Assembly: GCA_020629995.1 (NCBI GenBank)
Contig: JAHDCH010000122.1
Location: 1 to 7,675 of the forward strand
Length of the DNA stretch: 7,675 bases
From: Pseudaestuariivita sp.
GTDB taxonomy: Bacteria; Pseudomonadota; Alphaproteobacteria; Rhodobacterales; Rhodobacteraceae
Reading direction: 5' to 3'
Under the pieces are notes generated by a model. That model did no database searches, was not told the origin of the DNA, and was given only the letters and a program-made list of their open reading frames with translations. The position numbers and the translations under genes are program-made. Below, one piece after another: positions 1-5,123 of this stretch; position 1 is the stretch's first letter, and every line of letters starts with the position of its first letter.

Positions 1-502
1 TGCCGCAGACGATGGCGGGCGCGAACATCCACATGGGGATCATGGCGGGGAAGTTGAACGGGGTGATCCCGGCGGTGACGCCGAGCGGCTGGCGCATCGA
101 GTACATGTCGATGCCGGGGCCGGCGCTGTCGGTGAATTCACCCTTCAGCATTTGTGGCGCGGCGATGCAGTATTCACAGACCTCAAGCCCGCGGATCACG
201 TCGCCTTTGGCGTCAGGCAGGGTCTTGCCGTGCTCGCGCGAGAGGGCCTCGGCCAGGGCATCCATGTTCTGGTGAAGAAGGTCGACGAATTTCATCATAA
301 CCCGCGCGCGGCGCTGCGGGTTGACGGCGGCCCATGCGGGCTGGGCAGCGGCGGCAATCTCGACGGCCTTGCCGACCTCGGTGGTGCTGGCCAAAGGGAC
401 CTTGGCCTGAACTTCGCCCGTCGCGGGGTTGAAGACATCGGCAAAGCGGCCCGATGTGCCTGGGGTGTTGGCACCGCCCATGTAATGGCTGAGTTCCTGC
501 AT
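1..502 (-). CDS. mmsA: Methylmalonate-semialdehyde dehydrogenase (CoA-acylating), N-terminal part, truncated by window edge
   Basis: Converts (methyl)malonate semialdehyde plus CoA and NAD+ to propionyl- or acetyl-CoA, CO2 and NADH in cytosolic valine and related catabolism. The first 167 codons are in the window; the family is about 500 residues, so the catalytic cysteine lies outside. The protein begins MQELSHYMGG, runs through the FNPATGEV strand and an REHGKTLPDAKGD segment around residue 90, and ends in GITPFNFPAMIPMW, the aldehyde dehydrogenase cofactor-binding stretch in its MMSDH form with methionine and tryptophan. The ATG at 502-500 follows a strong Shine-Dalgarno sequence, GGAGGAAACC. 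The gene is divergent from a LysR-type regulator gene, which suggests local control. Family assignment rests on these motifs. The close relative iolA (inositol catabolism) cannot be excluded from this fragment, but no inositol genes are visible. Confidence 0.92.
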   Translation of the reverse strand, partial: MQELSHYMGGANTPGTSGRFADVFNPATGEVQAKVPLASTTEVGKAVEIAAAAQPAWAAVNPQRRARVMMKFVDLLHQNMDALAEALSREHGKTLPDAKGDVIRGLEVCEYCIAAPQMLKGEFTDSAGPGIDMYSMRQPLGVTAGITPFNFPAMIPMWMFAPAIVCG

Positions 503-605
503 GGTTTCCTCCCGAATGCTGGTTTGGGGCGCAGCATAGGCTTGCATTTGCGCGGCGAACAGGGGCAAGGCTGCGGAAGGGCTTTGCAAGAATGCGGGTG
601 CGGAT
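503..605. promoter_or_regulatory. Divergent mmsA / LysR intergenic region
   Basis: These 103 bases separate two divergent start codons and must hold the 5' signals of both genes. The only confident element is the mmsA Shine-Dalgarno on the minus strand. A spaced inverted repeat, CTTGCA at 541-546 and TGCAAG at 585-590, flanks the centre and could relate to LysR-type binding, but no clean T-N11-A box was found. I could not identify convincing -35/-10 pairs for either gene. Confidence 0.45.
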
Positions 606-1487
606 ATGCAAAATTGGGATGACGTGCGGGTATTTCTGGCGGTCGCGCGCGGTGAAAGCCTGACGGCGGCGGGCGCGCGGTTGCGGCTGGACGCGGGGAC
701 CGTGTCGCGCAGGATTGCCCGGCTCGAGGCGGCAACGGGCGCGGTGCTGTTCACCCGTTCGCCCCAGGGCCACGCATTGACCGAGGCGGGTGCGCGGCTG
801 GCCCGCCATGCCGAGACCGCCGCGCAGGCGATGGCGGCAGCGCAAGAGGACGTGCAGGGCGATCCGCAAACACTGAGCGGACAGGTCCGGATCGGAGCGC
901 CGGATGGCTGCGCGAATTTCCTGCTGCCACAGGTTTGCGCAGAGCTGGGGGCGGCGCATCCGGGGCTGGATGTCCAGATCCTTGCGCTGCCCCGGGTGGT
1001 GAACCTGTCGCAGCGCGAGGCGGACATGGCAATCACCGTGTCGCCGCCCACCGCGCAGCGGCTGATGGTGCAGAAGATCAGCGATTACAGCCTGCATCTG
1101 GTGGCACATAGCGATTACCTAGACCGTCACCCGCCGATCCGGAGCCTGGCCGATCTGAAGGGGCACAGGGTGGTGGGATACATCCCGGACATGATCTTTG
1201 ACGCCGAACTGGACTACTTGCGGGGGCTTGGTGTCAGCCGGGTGCCGCTGGCGTCGAACTCGGTGTCGGTGCAGATGGCCTGGGTGCGTCAGGGGCTGGG
1301 GATCGGGGTTGTGCACGCCTTTGCCGTGCCGCAAGGGCAGGGGTTGCGGCGCGTGTTGCCGGCCGAGGTGAACCTGAGCCGCACCTTTTACCTGGTGCGC
1401 CATGCCGAGGATCGCAGGCGCGCGCGCCTGACCCGCTTTGCCTCTGAATTGGTGGCCGGCTTGAGGGCGGAATTGCGCAAAACTTGA
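606..1487 (+). CDS. LysR-family transcriptional regulator
   Basis: A 293-residue protein, the normal LysR-type length. The N-terminal winged helix-turn-helix covers roughly residues 3-62, with VFLAVARGESLTAAGARL and a recognition-helix region GTVSRRIARLEA. The effector-binding domain covers roughly 90-290. The start MQNWDDVRVFLAVA is typical of this subgroup, in which the DNA-binding helix begins within a few residues of the methionine. The Shine-Dalgarno is poor, so the start rests mainly on this homology. It is divergent from mmsA, the usual layout for a LysR regulator controlling its neighbour, so regulation of mmsA or of branched-chain/propionate catabolism is the likely role. The effector is unknown and nothing in the sequence identifies it. 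Confidence 0.9.
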   Translation: MQNWDDVRVFLAVARGESLTAAGARLRLDAGTVSRRIARLEAATGAVLFTRSPQGHALTEAGARLARHAETAAQAMAAAQEDVQGDPQTLSGQVRIGAPDGCANFLLPQVCAELGAAHPGLDVQILALPRVVNLSQREADMAITVSPPTAQRLMVQKISDYSLHLVAHSDYLDRHPPIRSLADLKGHRVVGYIPDMIFDAELDYLRGLGVSRVPLASNSVSVQMAWVRQGLGIGVVHAFAVPQGQGLRRVLPAEVNLSRTFYLVRHAEDRRRARLTRFASELVAGLRAELRKT

Positions 1488-1551
1488 CAGGTCCGGGGCC
1501 AAACGCGCAGGCTGAACCCCTGTTCTGAGACTTTTGACCCCGGAGGCCGCC

Positions 1552-1986
1552 ATGAAAATCCGCGATGTGCTTAATGCCAAACCGTCCCGAGCGTTGGTCA
1601 GTGTGGCGCCGGGGACGGGGATCCGCGATGTGCTGAACACGCTGGCGGCGGAAAAGATCGGGACGGTTGTCGTGTCGCCGGATGGCAAGGCTGTCGCCGG
1701 AATCCTGTCCGAGCGTGACATCGTGCGCGCCATGGCCCGCACCGGTGCCGAGGTTCTGAACGGCACAGTCGATGAGTTCATGACCGCCAACGTCATCACC
1801 TGCGCGCCGGACGAGCCGCTGGACGGCGTTTTGGCCACGATGACGGATGGCCGGTTCCGCCACATGCCGGTGGTCGAGGACGGCGCGCTGATCGGGCTGA
1901 TCACGCTGGGCGATGCGGTCAAGGCGCGGCTGGACGAGCTGGCCTATGAAAGCGACGCGATGAAGGACATGATCATGGGCCATTGA
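1552..1986 (+). CDS. Two-CBS-domain protein
   Basis: A 144-residue protein made almost entirely of a tandem CBS pair: CBS1 about residues 4-62, ending SERDIVRAMARTG, and CBS2 about 74-127, with MTANVITCAPDE, RFRHMPVVEDG and LITLGDAVKARL. Such stand-alone pairs form one Bateman module, which usually binds adenine nucleotides or similar ligands and acts as a sensor. No catalytic domain is attached and the partner is unknown. I chose the ATG at 1552 because GGAGG at 1542-1546 is well placed; an in-frame TTG at 1534 lies upstream of that ribosome binding site. A perfect TTGACA overlaps the LysR stop at 1484-1489, but no good -10 follows at 16-18 bases, so an own promoter is unproven. Confidence 0.9.
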   Translation: MKIRDVLNAKPSRALVSVAPGTGIRDVLNTLAAEKIGTVVVSPDGKAVAGILSERDIVRAMARTGAEVLNGTVDEFMTANVITCAPDEPLDGVLATMTDGRFRHMPVVEDGALIGLITLGDAVKARLDELAYESDAMKDMIMGH

Positions 1987-2023
1987 GGCGCGCGGCGTCA
2001 CCGGTTGCATCGCGCGGCGCATT

Positions 2024-2052
2024 GGTGTCTGACTAAGCGCCGACAGACCACC
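2024..2052 (+). terminator. Stem-loop between the CBS gene and coaD
   Basis: GGTGTCTG (2024-2031) pairs with CAGACCACC (2044-2052) with one bulged C and a 12-base loop, followed only by TTT. It could be a weak terminator after the CBS gene or a structure in the coaD leader just ahead of its Shine-Dalgarno. Without a longer T-run, termination is uncertain. Confidence 0.35.
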
Positions 2053-2068
2053 TTTCGCGGAGGGCGCC

Positions 2069-2563
2069 ATGCGCATCGGCCTCTATCCCGGCACGTTTGA
2101 TCCGATCACTCTGGGCCATATCGACATCATCCGCCGGGCCACGCGGCTGGTCGACCGATTGGTGATTGGCGTGGCGATCAACCGCGACAAGGGGCCTTTG
2201 TTCACGCTGGACGAACGCGTGGCGATGGTCGAGGCCGAATGCGCCAAGCTGACCGAGGCCAGCGGGGTCGAAATCGTGGCGCATCCGTTCGAGAACCTGT
2301 TGATCGATTGCGCACGCGACGTGGACGCGACGCTGATCGTGCGCGGCCTGCGCGCGGTGGCTGATTTCGAATACGAATACCAGATGGTCGGAATGAACCG
2401 CGTTCTGGATGACAGCGTTGAAACCGTGTTTCTGATGGCCGAAGCGCGGCATCAGGCGATCGCGTCAAAGCTGGTCAAGGAGATTGCGCGCCTTGGCGGA
2501 GACGTATCCAAATTTGTGCCAAAGGCAGTGGATACGGCCCTGAAGGCCCGGCTTGGCGGCTGA
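2069..2563 (+). CDS. coaD: Phosphopantetheine adenylyltransferase
   Basis: Transfers AMP from ATP to 4'-phosphopantetheine, giving dephospho-CoA, the penultimate step of CoA synthesis in the cytosol. It has 164 residues, the normal size. The nucleotidyltransferase signature GTFDPITLGH is at residues 8-17, with the ATP-binding His17. NRDKGPLFTLDERV (38-51) carries the substrate lysine region, and VRGLRAVADFEYEYQM starts at residue 91. The usual C-terminal SST-type ATP-binding segment reads IASKLVKEIA (131-140) here, so the common serine-threonine pair is altered. The ATG at 2069 follows GGAGGG at ideal spacing. The next gene starts one base after the stop, implying cotranscription and perhaps translational coupling. 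Assignment is secure. Confidence 0.97.
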   Translation: MRIGLYPGTFDPITLGHIDIIRRATRLVDRLVIGVAINRDKGPLFTLDERVAMVEAECAKLTEASGVEIVAHPFENLLIDCARDVDATLIVRGLRAVADFEYEYQMVGMNRVLDDSVETVFLMAEARHQAIASKLVKEIARLGGDVSKFVPKAVDTALKARLGG

Positions 2564-2564
2564 G

Positions 2565-2996
2565 ATGGCGCATCTTTTTGTCTACGGGACGCTGCGCGCC
2601 AGCGCCGATCACCCTATGGGCCGGCTGCTGCGCGATCATGCCGAGCTGATCGGCGCGGGATCGATCCGCGCACGTCTTTACGTGATCGACGATCCTGATG
2701 AGCCGGGGCAGAATTTCTATCCCGGAGCGCTGCCATCGCCTGACCCGGGTGACCGCGTGTATGGCGAGCTGTACCTGATCACGCGGCCTGAACATGTCTT
2801 TGCGGCGTTCGACCGGTACGAGGCCTGTTCGCCAGACCATCCCGAGCCGCACGAATTCATCCTGCGGCAGATACCGGTGAGGATGGAGGACGGGCAACAG
2901 ATCCTTGCCCGGTCCTATCTGTATTCATGGGACGTCAGCGGGGCGGAGCGTGTCCTGTCAGGACGGTATACGGACCGCGCGCCGGACGTGCGTTAG
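2565..2996 (+). CDS. Gamma-glutamylcyclotransferase-fold (AIG2/YtfP-like) protein
   Basis: A 143-residue protein with the hallmarks of the GGCT/AIG2 superfamily: substrate-loop motif VYGTLR at residues 6-11, YPGAL at 52-56, VYGELY at 65-70, and DRYEA at 83-87, where Glu86 is in the position of the family's catalytic general base. It ends in the SGRY element (132-135) common in this fold. Members cyclise gamma-glutamyl groups to 5-oxoproline or process related gamma-linked amines; the substrate here is unknown. The ATG at 2565, giving MAHLFVYGT, was chosen over an in-frame TTG at 2553 that would add only four residues inside coaD. The start lies one base after the coaD stop. The 3' end overlaps a convergent small gene by four bases. 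Confidence 0.88.
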   Translation: MAHLFVYGTLRASADHPMGRLLRDHAELIGAGSIRARLYVIDDPDEPGQNFYPGALPSPDPGDRVYGELYLITRPEHVFAAFDRYEACSPDHPEPHEFILRQIPVRMEDGQQILARSYLYSWDVSGAERVLSGRYTDRAPDVR

Positions 2997-3157
2997 GTGC
3001 CGTAGACCGCCTTGTGCGCGATCTTGTGCGCATCGCCGCGATAGATATCGAGATCCCAAGACGTTTCGAGCGACATCGCTTCGATTTCCGACACGATGCG
3101 GTTGTAGCGCGCGCGCTTGTTCAGAACTTCGGTGATCTTGTCCATCAGGTTTGCCAT
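2993..3157 (-). CDS. 54-residue DUF1127-like small protein
   Basis: A 54-residue basic protein beginning MANLMDKITEVLNKRARYNR. The C-terminal part, with SEIEAM, WDLDIYRGDAHKIA and the final AVYG, resembles the DUF1127 pattern (an arginine-rich helix, an EL..L segment, D-G-I-x-R, then a short helix). The glycine usual before the isoleucine is aspartate here, so I call it DUF1127-like only. DUF1127 proteins such as Rhodobacter sphaeroides CcaF1 have been linked to RNA binding and small-RNA maturation (from memory); function here is unknown. A modest Shine-Dalgarno, AAAGGG, precedes the ATG. Its TAA and the TAG of the convergent cyclotransferase gene share bases 2993-2996. Upstream lie a readable promoter, a CceR-like site and a palindrome cluster, so it is a regulated gene rather than a chance ORF. 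Confidence 0.82.
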   Translation of the reverse strand: MANLMDKITEVLNKRARYNRIVSEIEAMSLETSWDLDIYRGDAHKIAHKAVYGT

Positions 3158-3184
3158 GTCACGACCCTTTCATCTCGAGAGCGG

Positions 3185-3198
3185 TGGTGGCGCTAACA
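3185..3198 (-). promoter_or_regulatory. CceR-like operator downstream of the 54-residue gene promoter
   Basis: On the minus strand this reads TGTTAGCGCCACCA: one perfect half (TGTTAGC) of TGTTAGCGCTAACA and a degenerate second half, 12 of 14 matches. It falls at about +10 to +23 relative to the start predicted from the promoter at 3214-3242, a repressor-type position. A 15-base stretch containing it (3183-3197) recurs identically at 6246-6260 before gap2. Confidence 0.55.
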
Positions 3199-3213
3199 GC
3201 GCCTTGCGGTCCA

Positions 3214-3242
3214 AAGATATGGCAAAACCCTCACCTCACAAG
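3214..3242 (-). promoter_or_regulatory. Predicted sigma-70 type promoter of the 54-residue gene
   Basis: The minus strand carries CTTGTG (3242-3237), a 17-base spacer, and TATCTT (3219-3214). CTTGTG resembles the CTTGAC form of -35 common in alphaproteobacteria. Predicted transcription start is near 3207, giving a leader of about 50 bases before the ATG at 3157. Confidence 0.55.
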
Positions 3243-3247
3243 CGCGG

Positions 3248-3278
3248 ATGCTGCAATGCAGCATTGCATCTGATGCAA
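3248..3278. repeat. Cluster of three interlocking TGC-type palindromes (candidate operator)
   Basis: Three odd-length perfect palindromes overlap: ATGCTGCA-A-TGCAGCAT (3248-3264), TGCAATGC-A-GCATTGCA (3252-3268) and TTGCATC-T-GATGCAA (3264-3278). The first contains CTGC-N3-GCAG, which as I recall is the site type reported for PhaR, the polyhydroxybutyrate-responsive regulator of Rhodobacter and Paracoccus. The cluster ends six bases upstream of the -35 of the 54-residue gene and starts 18 bases after the DUF2383 stop. It has no T-run, so an operator is more likely than a terminator. The regulator is inferred, not shown. Confidence 0.6.
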
Positions 3279-3295
3279 GGCAGAATGGGGCGCTT

Positions 3296-3706
3296 TCAGG
3301 CGCTGTGAGCCGTGTCGCGCAGCAGCTGTGTCAGTTCCGACTTGCGCACAAGAAGGTCTTTGCGCAGGTCAGTGGGAGCGGCTTCGATGGCATCGTCATA
3401 GGCGCGTTCGATCCAGACCTCGCCGTCGCGGACCTGTGTCATCACGTCCTGGTCGATGGTGTCGAACATGTCGCGCAGCGTCACGACCGCCTTGTTCACG
3501 GTGCTCATGAAACTGCCATTGGTGCGGGCCCCTTTGGGCAGCATCGGCAGCAGGTCCTGTGCGTGCCGTGCGTGCAGGTCACGAAAGCGGGTGGCCGTGG
3601 CGCGGAATTCGGGATCTGCCCTGGCGACCATCACGTCAAAGCCGGCTTTGGCGTCGATATGGCGCGCGTGCAATGTGGTCAGCGCGTCGCGGAATGTCTC
3701 GGTCAT
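3296..3706 (-). CDS. DUF2383 domain protein (ferritin-like helical bundle)
   Basis: A 136-residue, helix-rich, soluble protein. It resembles the DUF2383/PA2169-type family: an N-terminal helix pair with HARHIDAKAGFDVM (13-26) and FRDLHARHAQDL (41-52), then the characteristic GSFMSTVNKAVVTLRDMF (64-81), and a third and fourth helix with RDGEVWIERAYDDAI (93-107). Family members are predicted four-helix bundles related to ferritins; their biochemical role is not established. I chose the ATG at 3706 because GGAGG lies six bases upstream. An extension to 3784 would add 26 residues that look unlike the family and cover that site. It is 96 bases downstream of gap1 in the same direction, so it may receive gap1 transcription, although a weak hairpin lies between. 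Confidence 0.78.
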   Translation of the reverse strand: MTETFRDALTTLHARHIDAKAGFDVMVARADPEFRATATRFRDLHARHAQDLLPMLPKGARTNGSFMSTVNKAVVTLRDMFDTIDQDVMTQVRDGEVWIERAYDDAIEAAPTDLRKDLLVRKSELTQLLRDTAHSA

Positions 3707-3742
3707 GTCGGTCCTCCAAAGGGATTGCTCGGAGGTCCAACG

Positions 3743-3770
3743 AAAAGCGCAGCCGCAGAGTTCCTGCGAC
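3743..3770 (-). terminator. Possible weak terminator after gap1
   Basis: On the minus strand GTCGCAG-GAACT-CTGCGGC (3770-3752) forms a seven-pair stem including one G-T pair, followed after five bases by TTTT (3746-3743). It is 33 bases past the gap1 stop. The stem is short and the T-run is distant, so it may only attenuate read-through into the DUF2383 gene. Confidence 0.3.
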
Positions 3771-3802
3771 GGCGCCTGTGTCATGGTTTGCCCAAGGGCG
3801 GA

Positions 3803-4804
3803 TCAGATCAGTTTGCCCATTGCGACAGCGGTGTCGCCCATGCGGTTCGAAAAGCCCCATTCGTTGTCATACCACGCCAGAACGCGGCACATGGTGCCTT
3901 CCATGACTTTGGTCTGGTCGGTGGCGAAGATGGACGAATGCGGGTCGTGGTTGAAATCCATCGAAACCAGTTTTTCGTCGGTGACACCCAGCACGCCTTT
4001 CAGCGGGCCATCCGCGGCGGCCTGCATGGCGGCGTTGATTTCCTCGACCGTTGTCGCGCGCGCCGCTTCAAACGTCAGATCCACGACCGACACGTTGGGG
4101 GTGGGCACGCGGATCGCAACGCCATCCAGCTTGCCGTTCAGCTCGGGCAGAACCAGACCCACCGCCTTGGCCGCGCCGGTCGAGGTGGGGATCATGCTCA
4201 TTGCGGCGGCGCGCGCGCGGTAGAGGTCCTTGTGCATCGTGTCCAGCGTCGGCTGGTCGCCGGTGTACGAGTGGATCGTCGTCATGAAGCCTTTGACGAT
4301 GCCGACACTGTCGTTCAGCACCTTGGCCACGGGGCTGAGGCAGTTGGTCGTGCACGATGCGTTCGACACGACCAGGTCATCGCCGGTCAGCGTGTCGTCG
4401 TTGACGCCATAGACGATGGTCTTGTCCGCATCCTTGCCGGGGGCCGAAATCAGAACGCGGCTCGACCCGTTTTCCAGATGCGCCTGGCAGGCCTCTTTGG
4501 AGGTGAAGATGCCGGTGCATTCCAGCACGACGTCCACATCGCTCCAGGGCAGGTCGGCGGGGTTGCGGATCGCGGTGACGCGCATCGGGCCACGGCCGAC
4601 GTCGATCGTGTCGCCCTTGACGGTCACCTCGGCCGGAAAGCGGCCATGCACGCTGTCATAGCGCAGAAGATGCGCGTTGGTCTCGACCGGGCCAAGATCG
4701 TTCAGAGCCACGACCTCGATATCGGTACGGCCCGATTCGATGATCGCCCGAAGCACGTTGCGGCCGATACGGCCAAATCCGTTGATGGCGACGGTGACGG
4801 TCAT
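3803..4804 (-). CDS. gap: Type I glyceraldehyde-3-phosphate dehydrogenase, NAD-type
   Basis: Cytosolic phosphorylating GAPDH, interconverting glyceraldehyde 3-phosphate and 1,3-bisphosphoglycerate. It has 333 residues, full length. The Rossmann motif INGFGRIGR is at 7-15. Asn35-Asp36-Leu37 follows the second strand, and the aspartate is the classic NAD determinant that clashes with the NADP 2'-phosphate. The active site [10 protein letters not shown] gives Cys151, with His178 in [10 protein letters not shown] and Arg232 for phosphate binding. The second cofactor-selective pair (187-188 in Bacillus numbering) is Thr189-Met190. The ATG at 4804 was chosen for its AGGAGA Shine-Dalgarno; an in-frame start at 4882 would run translation through promoter and operator. 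It has its own TTGACA promoter with a palindromic operator just downstream. It is one of two tandem paralogues; 42 of the first 60 residues are identical to gap2. Confidence 0.97.
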   Translation of the reverse strand: MTVTVAINGFGRIGRNVLRAIIESGRTDIEVVALNDLGPVETNAHLLRYDSVHGRFPAEVTVKGDTIDVGRGPMRVTAIRNPADLPWSDVDVVLECTGIFTSKEACQAHLENGSSRVLISAPGKDADKTIVYGVNDDTLTGDDLVVSNASCTTNCLSPVAKVLNDSVGIVKGFMTTIHSYTGDQPTLDTMHKDLYRARAAAMSMIPTSTGAAKAVGLVLPELNGKLDGVAIRVPTPNVSVVDLTFEAARATTVEEINAAMQAAADGPLKGVLGVTDEKLVSMDFNHDPHSSIFATDQTKVMEGTMCRVLAWYDNEWGFSNRMGDTAVAMGKLI

Positions 4805-4837
4805 GGAGCTCTCCTTTTTCGAACTTATTCGAATGCG

Positions 4838-4851
4838 TGTTAACGCTAACA
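4838..4851 (-). promoter_or_regulatory. CceR-like palindromic operator in the gap1 leader
   Basis: The minus strand reads TGTTAGCGTTAACA, 13 of 14 matches to TGTTAGCGCTAACA. Extended to 4836-4853 it is an 18-base inverted repeat with eight of nine pairs complementary. Relative to the predicted start near 4857 it covers about +7 to +20, where a bound LacI-family protein would block transcription. A second small repeat, TTCGAA-N4-TTCGAA (4818-4833), lies between it and the Shine-Dalgarno. Confidence 0.7.
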
Positions 4852-4863
4852 CGAACATGTGCG

Positions 4864-4892
4864 CGGATACGCGCCCGGGCAAGGGGTGTCAA
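4864..4892 (-). promoter_or_regulatory. Predicted sigma-70 type promoter of gap1
   Basis: On the minus strand a perfect TTGACA (4892-4887) is followed by exactly 17 bases and TATCCG (4869-4864). The strong -35 compensates for a mediocre -10. It starts 28 bases after the stop of the 47-residue gene, so gap1 can be transcribed independently of gap2. Confidence 0.65.
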
Positions 4893-4919
4893 CCGCTGGT
4901 GGAGAAGGGACGTAGGTGG

Positions 4920-5063
4920 CTAGCGCCAGAAGGCCAGCCATTCGATCGCGTCGAGGAACTTTTTGCCCATGAACAGCAGCGCTGTGCTGTCGTTCAGCAG
5001 CACATCGGCGGCGATCCCGAGGCCAAGCAGCACGAACAGGACAAAGGCGATAGAGTTGGTCAT
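4920..5063 (-). CDS. 47-residue predicted membrane microprotein between the two gap genes
   Basis: A 47-residue protein beginning MTNSIAFVLFVLLGLGIAAD, which gives one clear transmembrane segment at about residues 4-23. A short hydrophobic ALLFM stretch (28-32), a basic KK (34-35) and an aromatic, partly amphipathic tail ending DAIEWLAFWR follow. The layout suggests a small inner-membrane protein with a membrane-lying second helix. I recall similar short ORFs beside gap in Rhodobacterales, but cannot verify this here. It lies 60 bases downstream of gap2 and upstream of gap1 in the same direction. No strong Shine-Dalgarno is visible, and a hairpin abuts its start codon, so expression may be low or controlled at translation. 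Function unknown. Confidence 0.72.
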   Translation of the reverse strand: MTNSIAFVLFVLLGLGIAADVLLNDSTALLFMGKKFLDAIEWLAFWR

Positions 5064-5079
5064 GTCACAGGTGGTGACA
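5063..5079 (-). repeat. Inverted repeat at the start codon of the 47-residue gene
   Basis: On the minus strand TGTCAC-CACCT-GTGACA is a perfect six-pair hairpin with a five-base loop; its final A is the first base of the ATG. It occupies the place where a Shine-Dalgarno should be, so in RNA it could hinder or tune initiation. It could also be a small protein-binding palindrome. Confidence 0.4.
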
Positions 5080-5086
5080 GAGCAGA

Positions 5087-5115
5087 GGGGGCGCGGTCAA
5101 GGGCCGAGCGCCCCC
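5087..5115 (-). terminator. GC-rich hairpin after gap2
   Basis: GGGGGCGC (5087-5094) and GCGCCCCC (5108-5115) form a perfect eight-pair all-GC stem with a 13-base loop, starting eight bases after the gap2 stop. No T-run follows on the minus strand. It may terminate partially, or act as a 3'-end stabiliser separating gap2 mRNA levels from the downstream small gene. Confidence 0.5.
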
Positions 5116-5123
5116 GCTGAAAA

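Noticed and set aside
213..1109. A 298-codon minus-strand frame across the mmsA start and the LysR gene
   Set aside because: It spans a divergent intergenic region, overlaps two well-supported genes and has an Arg/Pro/His-rich composition typical of shadow frames.
1484..1512. Perfect TTGACA at the end of the LysR gene as a promoter for the CBS gene
   Set aside because: No acceptable -10 hexamer occurs 16-18 bases downstream, so it may be a chance match. Noted only in the CBS entry.
1989..2019. Direct repeat CGCGCGGCG (1989-1997 and 2011-2019) before coaD
   Set aside because: Low-complexity GC repeat expected by chance in such DNA; no further copies and no clear role.
3248..4843. A 531-codon open frame on the plus strand antisense to DUF2383 and gap1
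   Set aside because: It is a mirror of GC-biased codons of two clear minus-strand genes. Its product is low-complexity, rich in Gly, His and Arg, and resembles no known protein.
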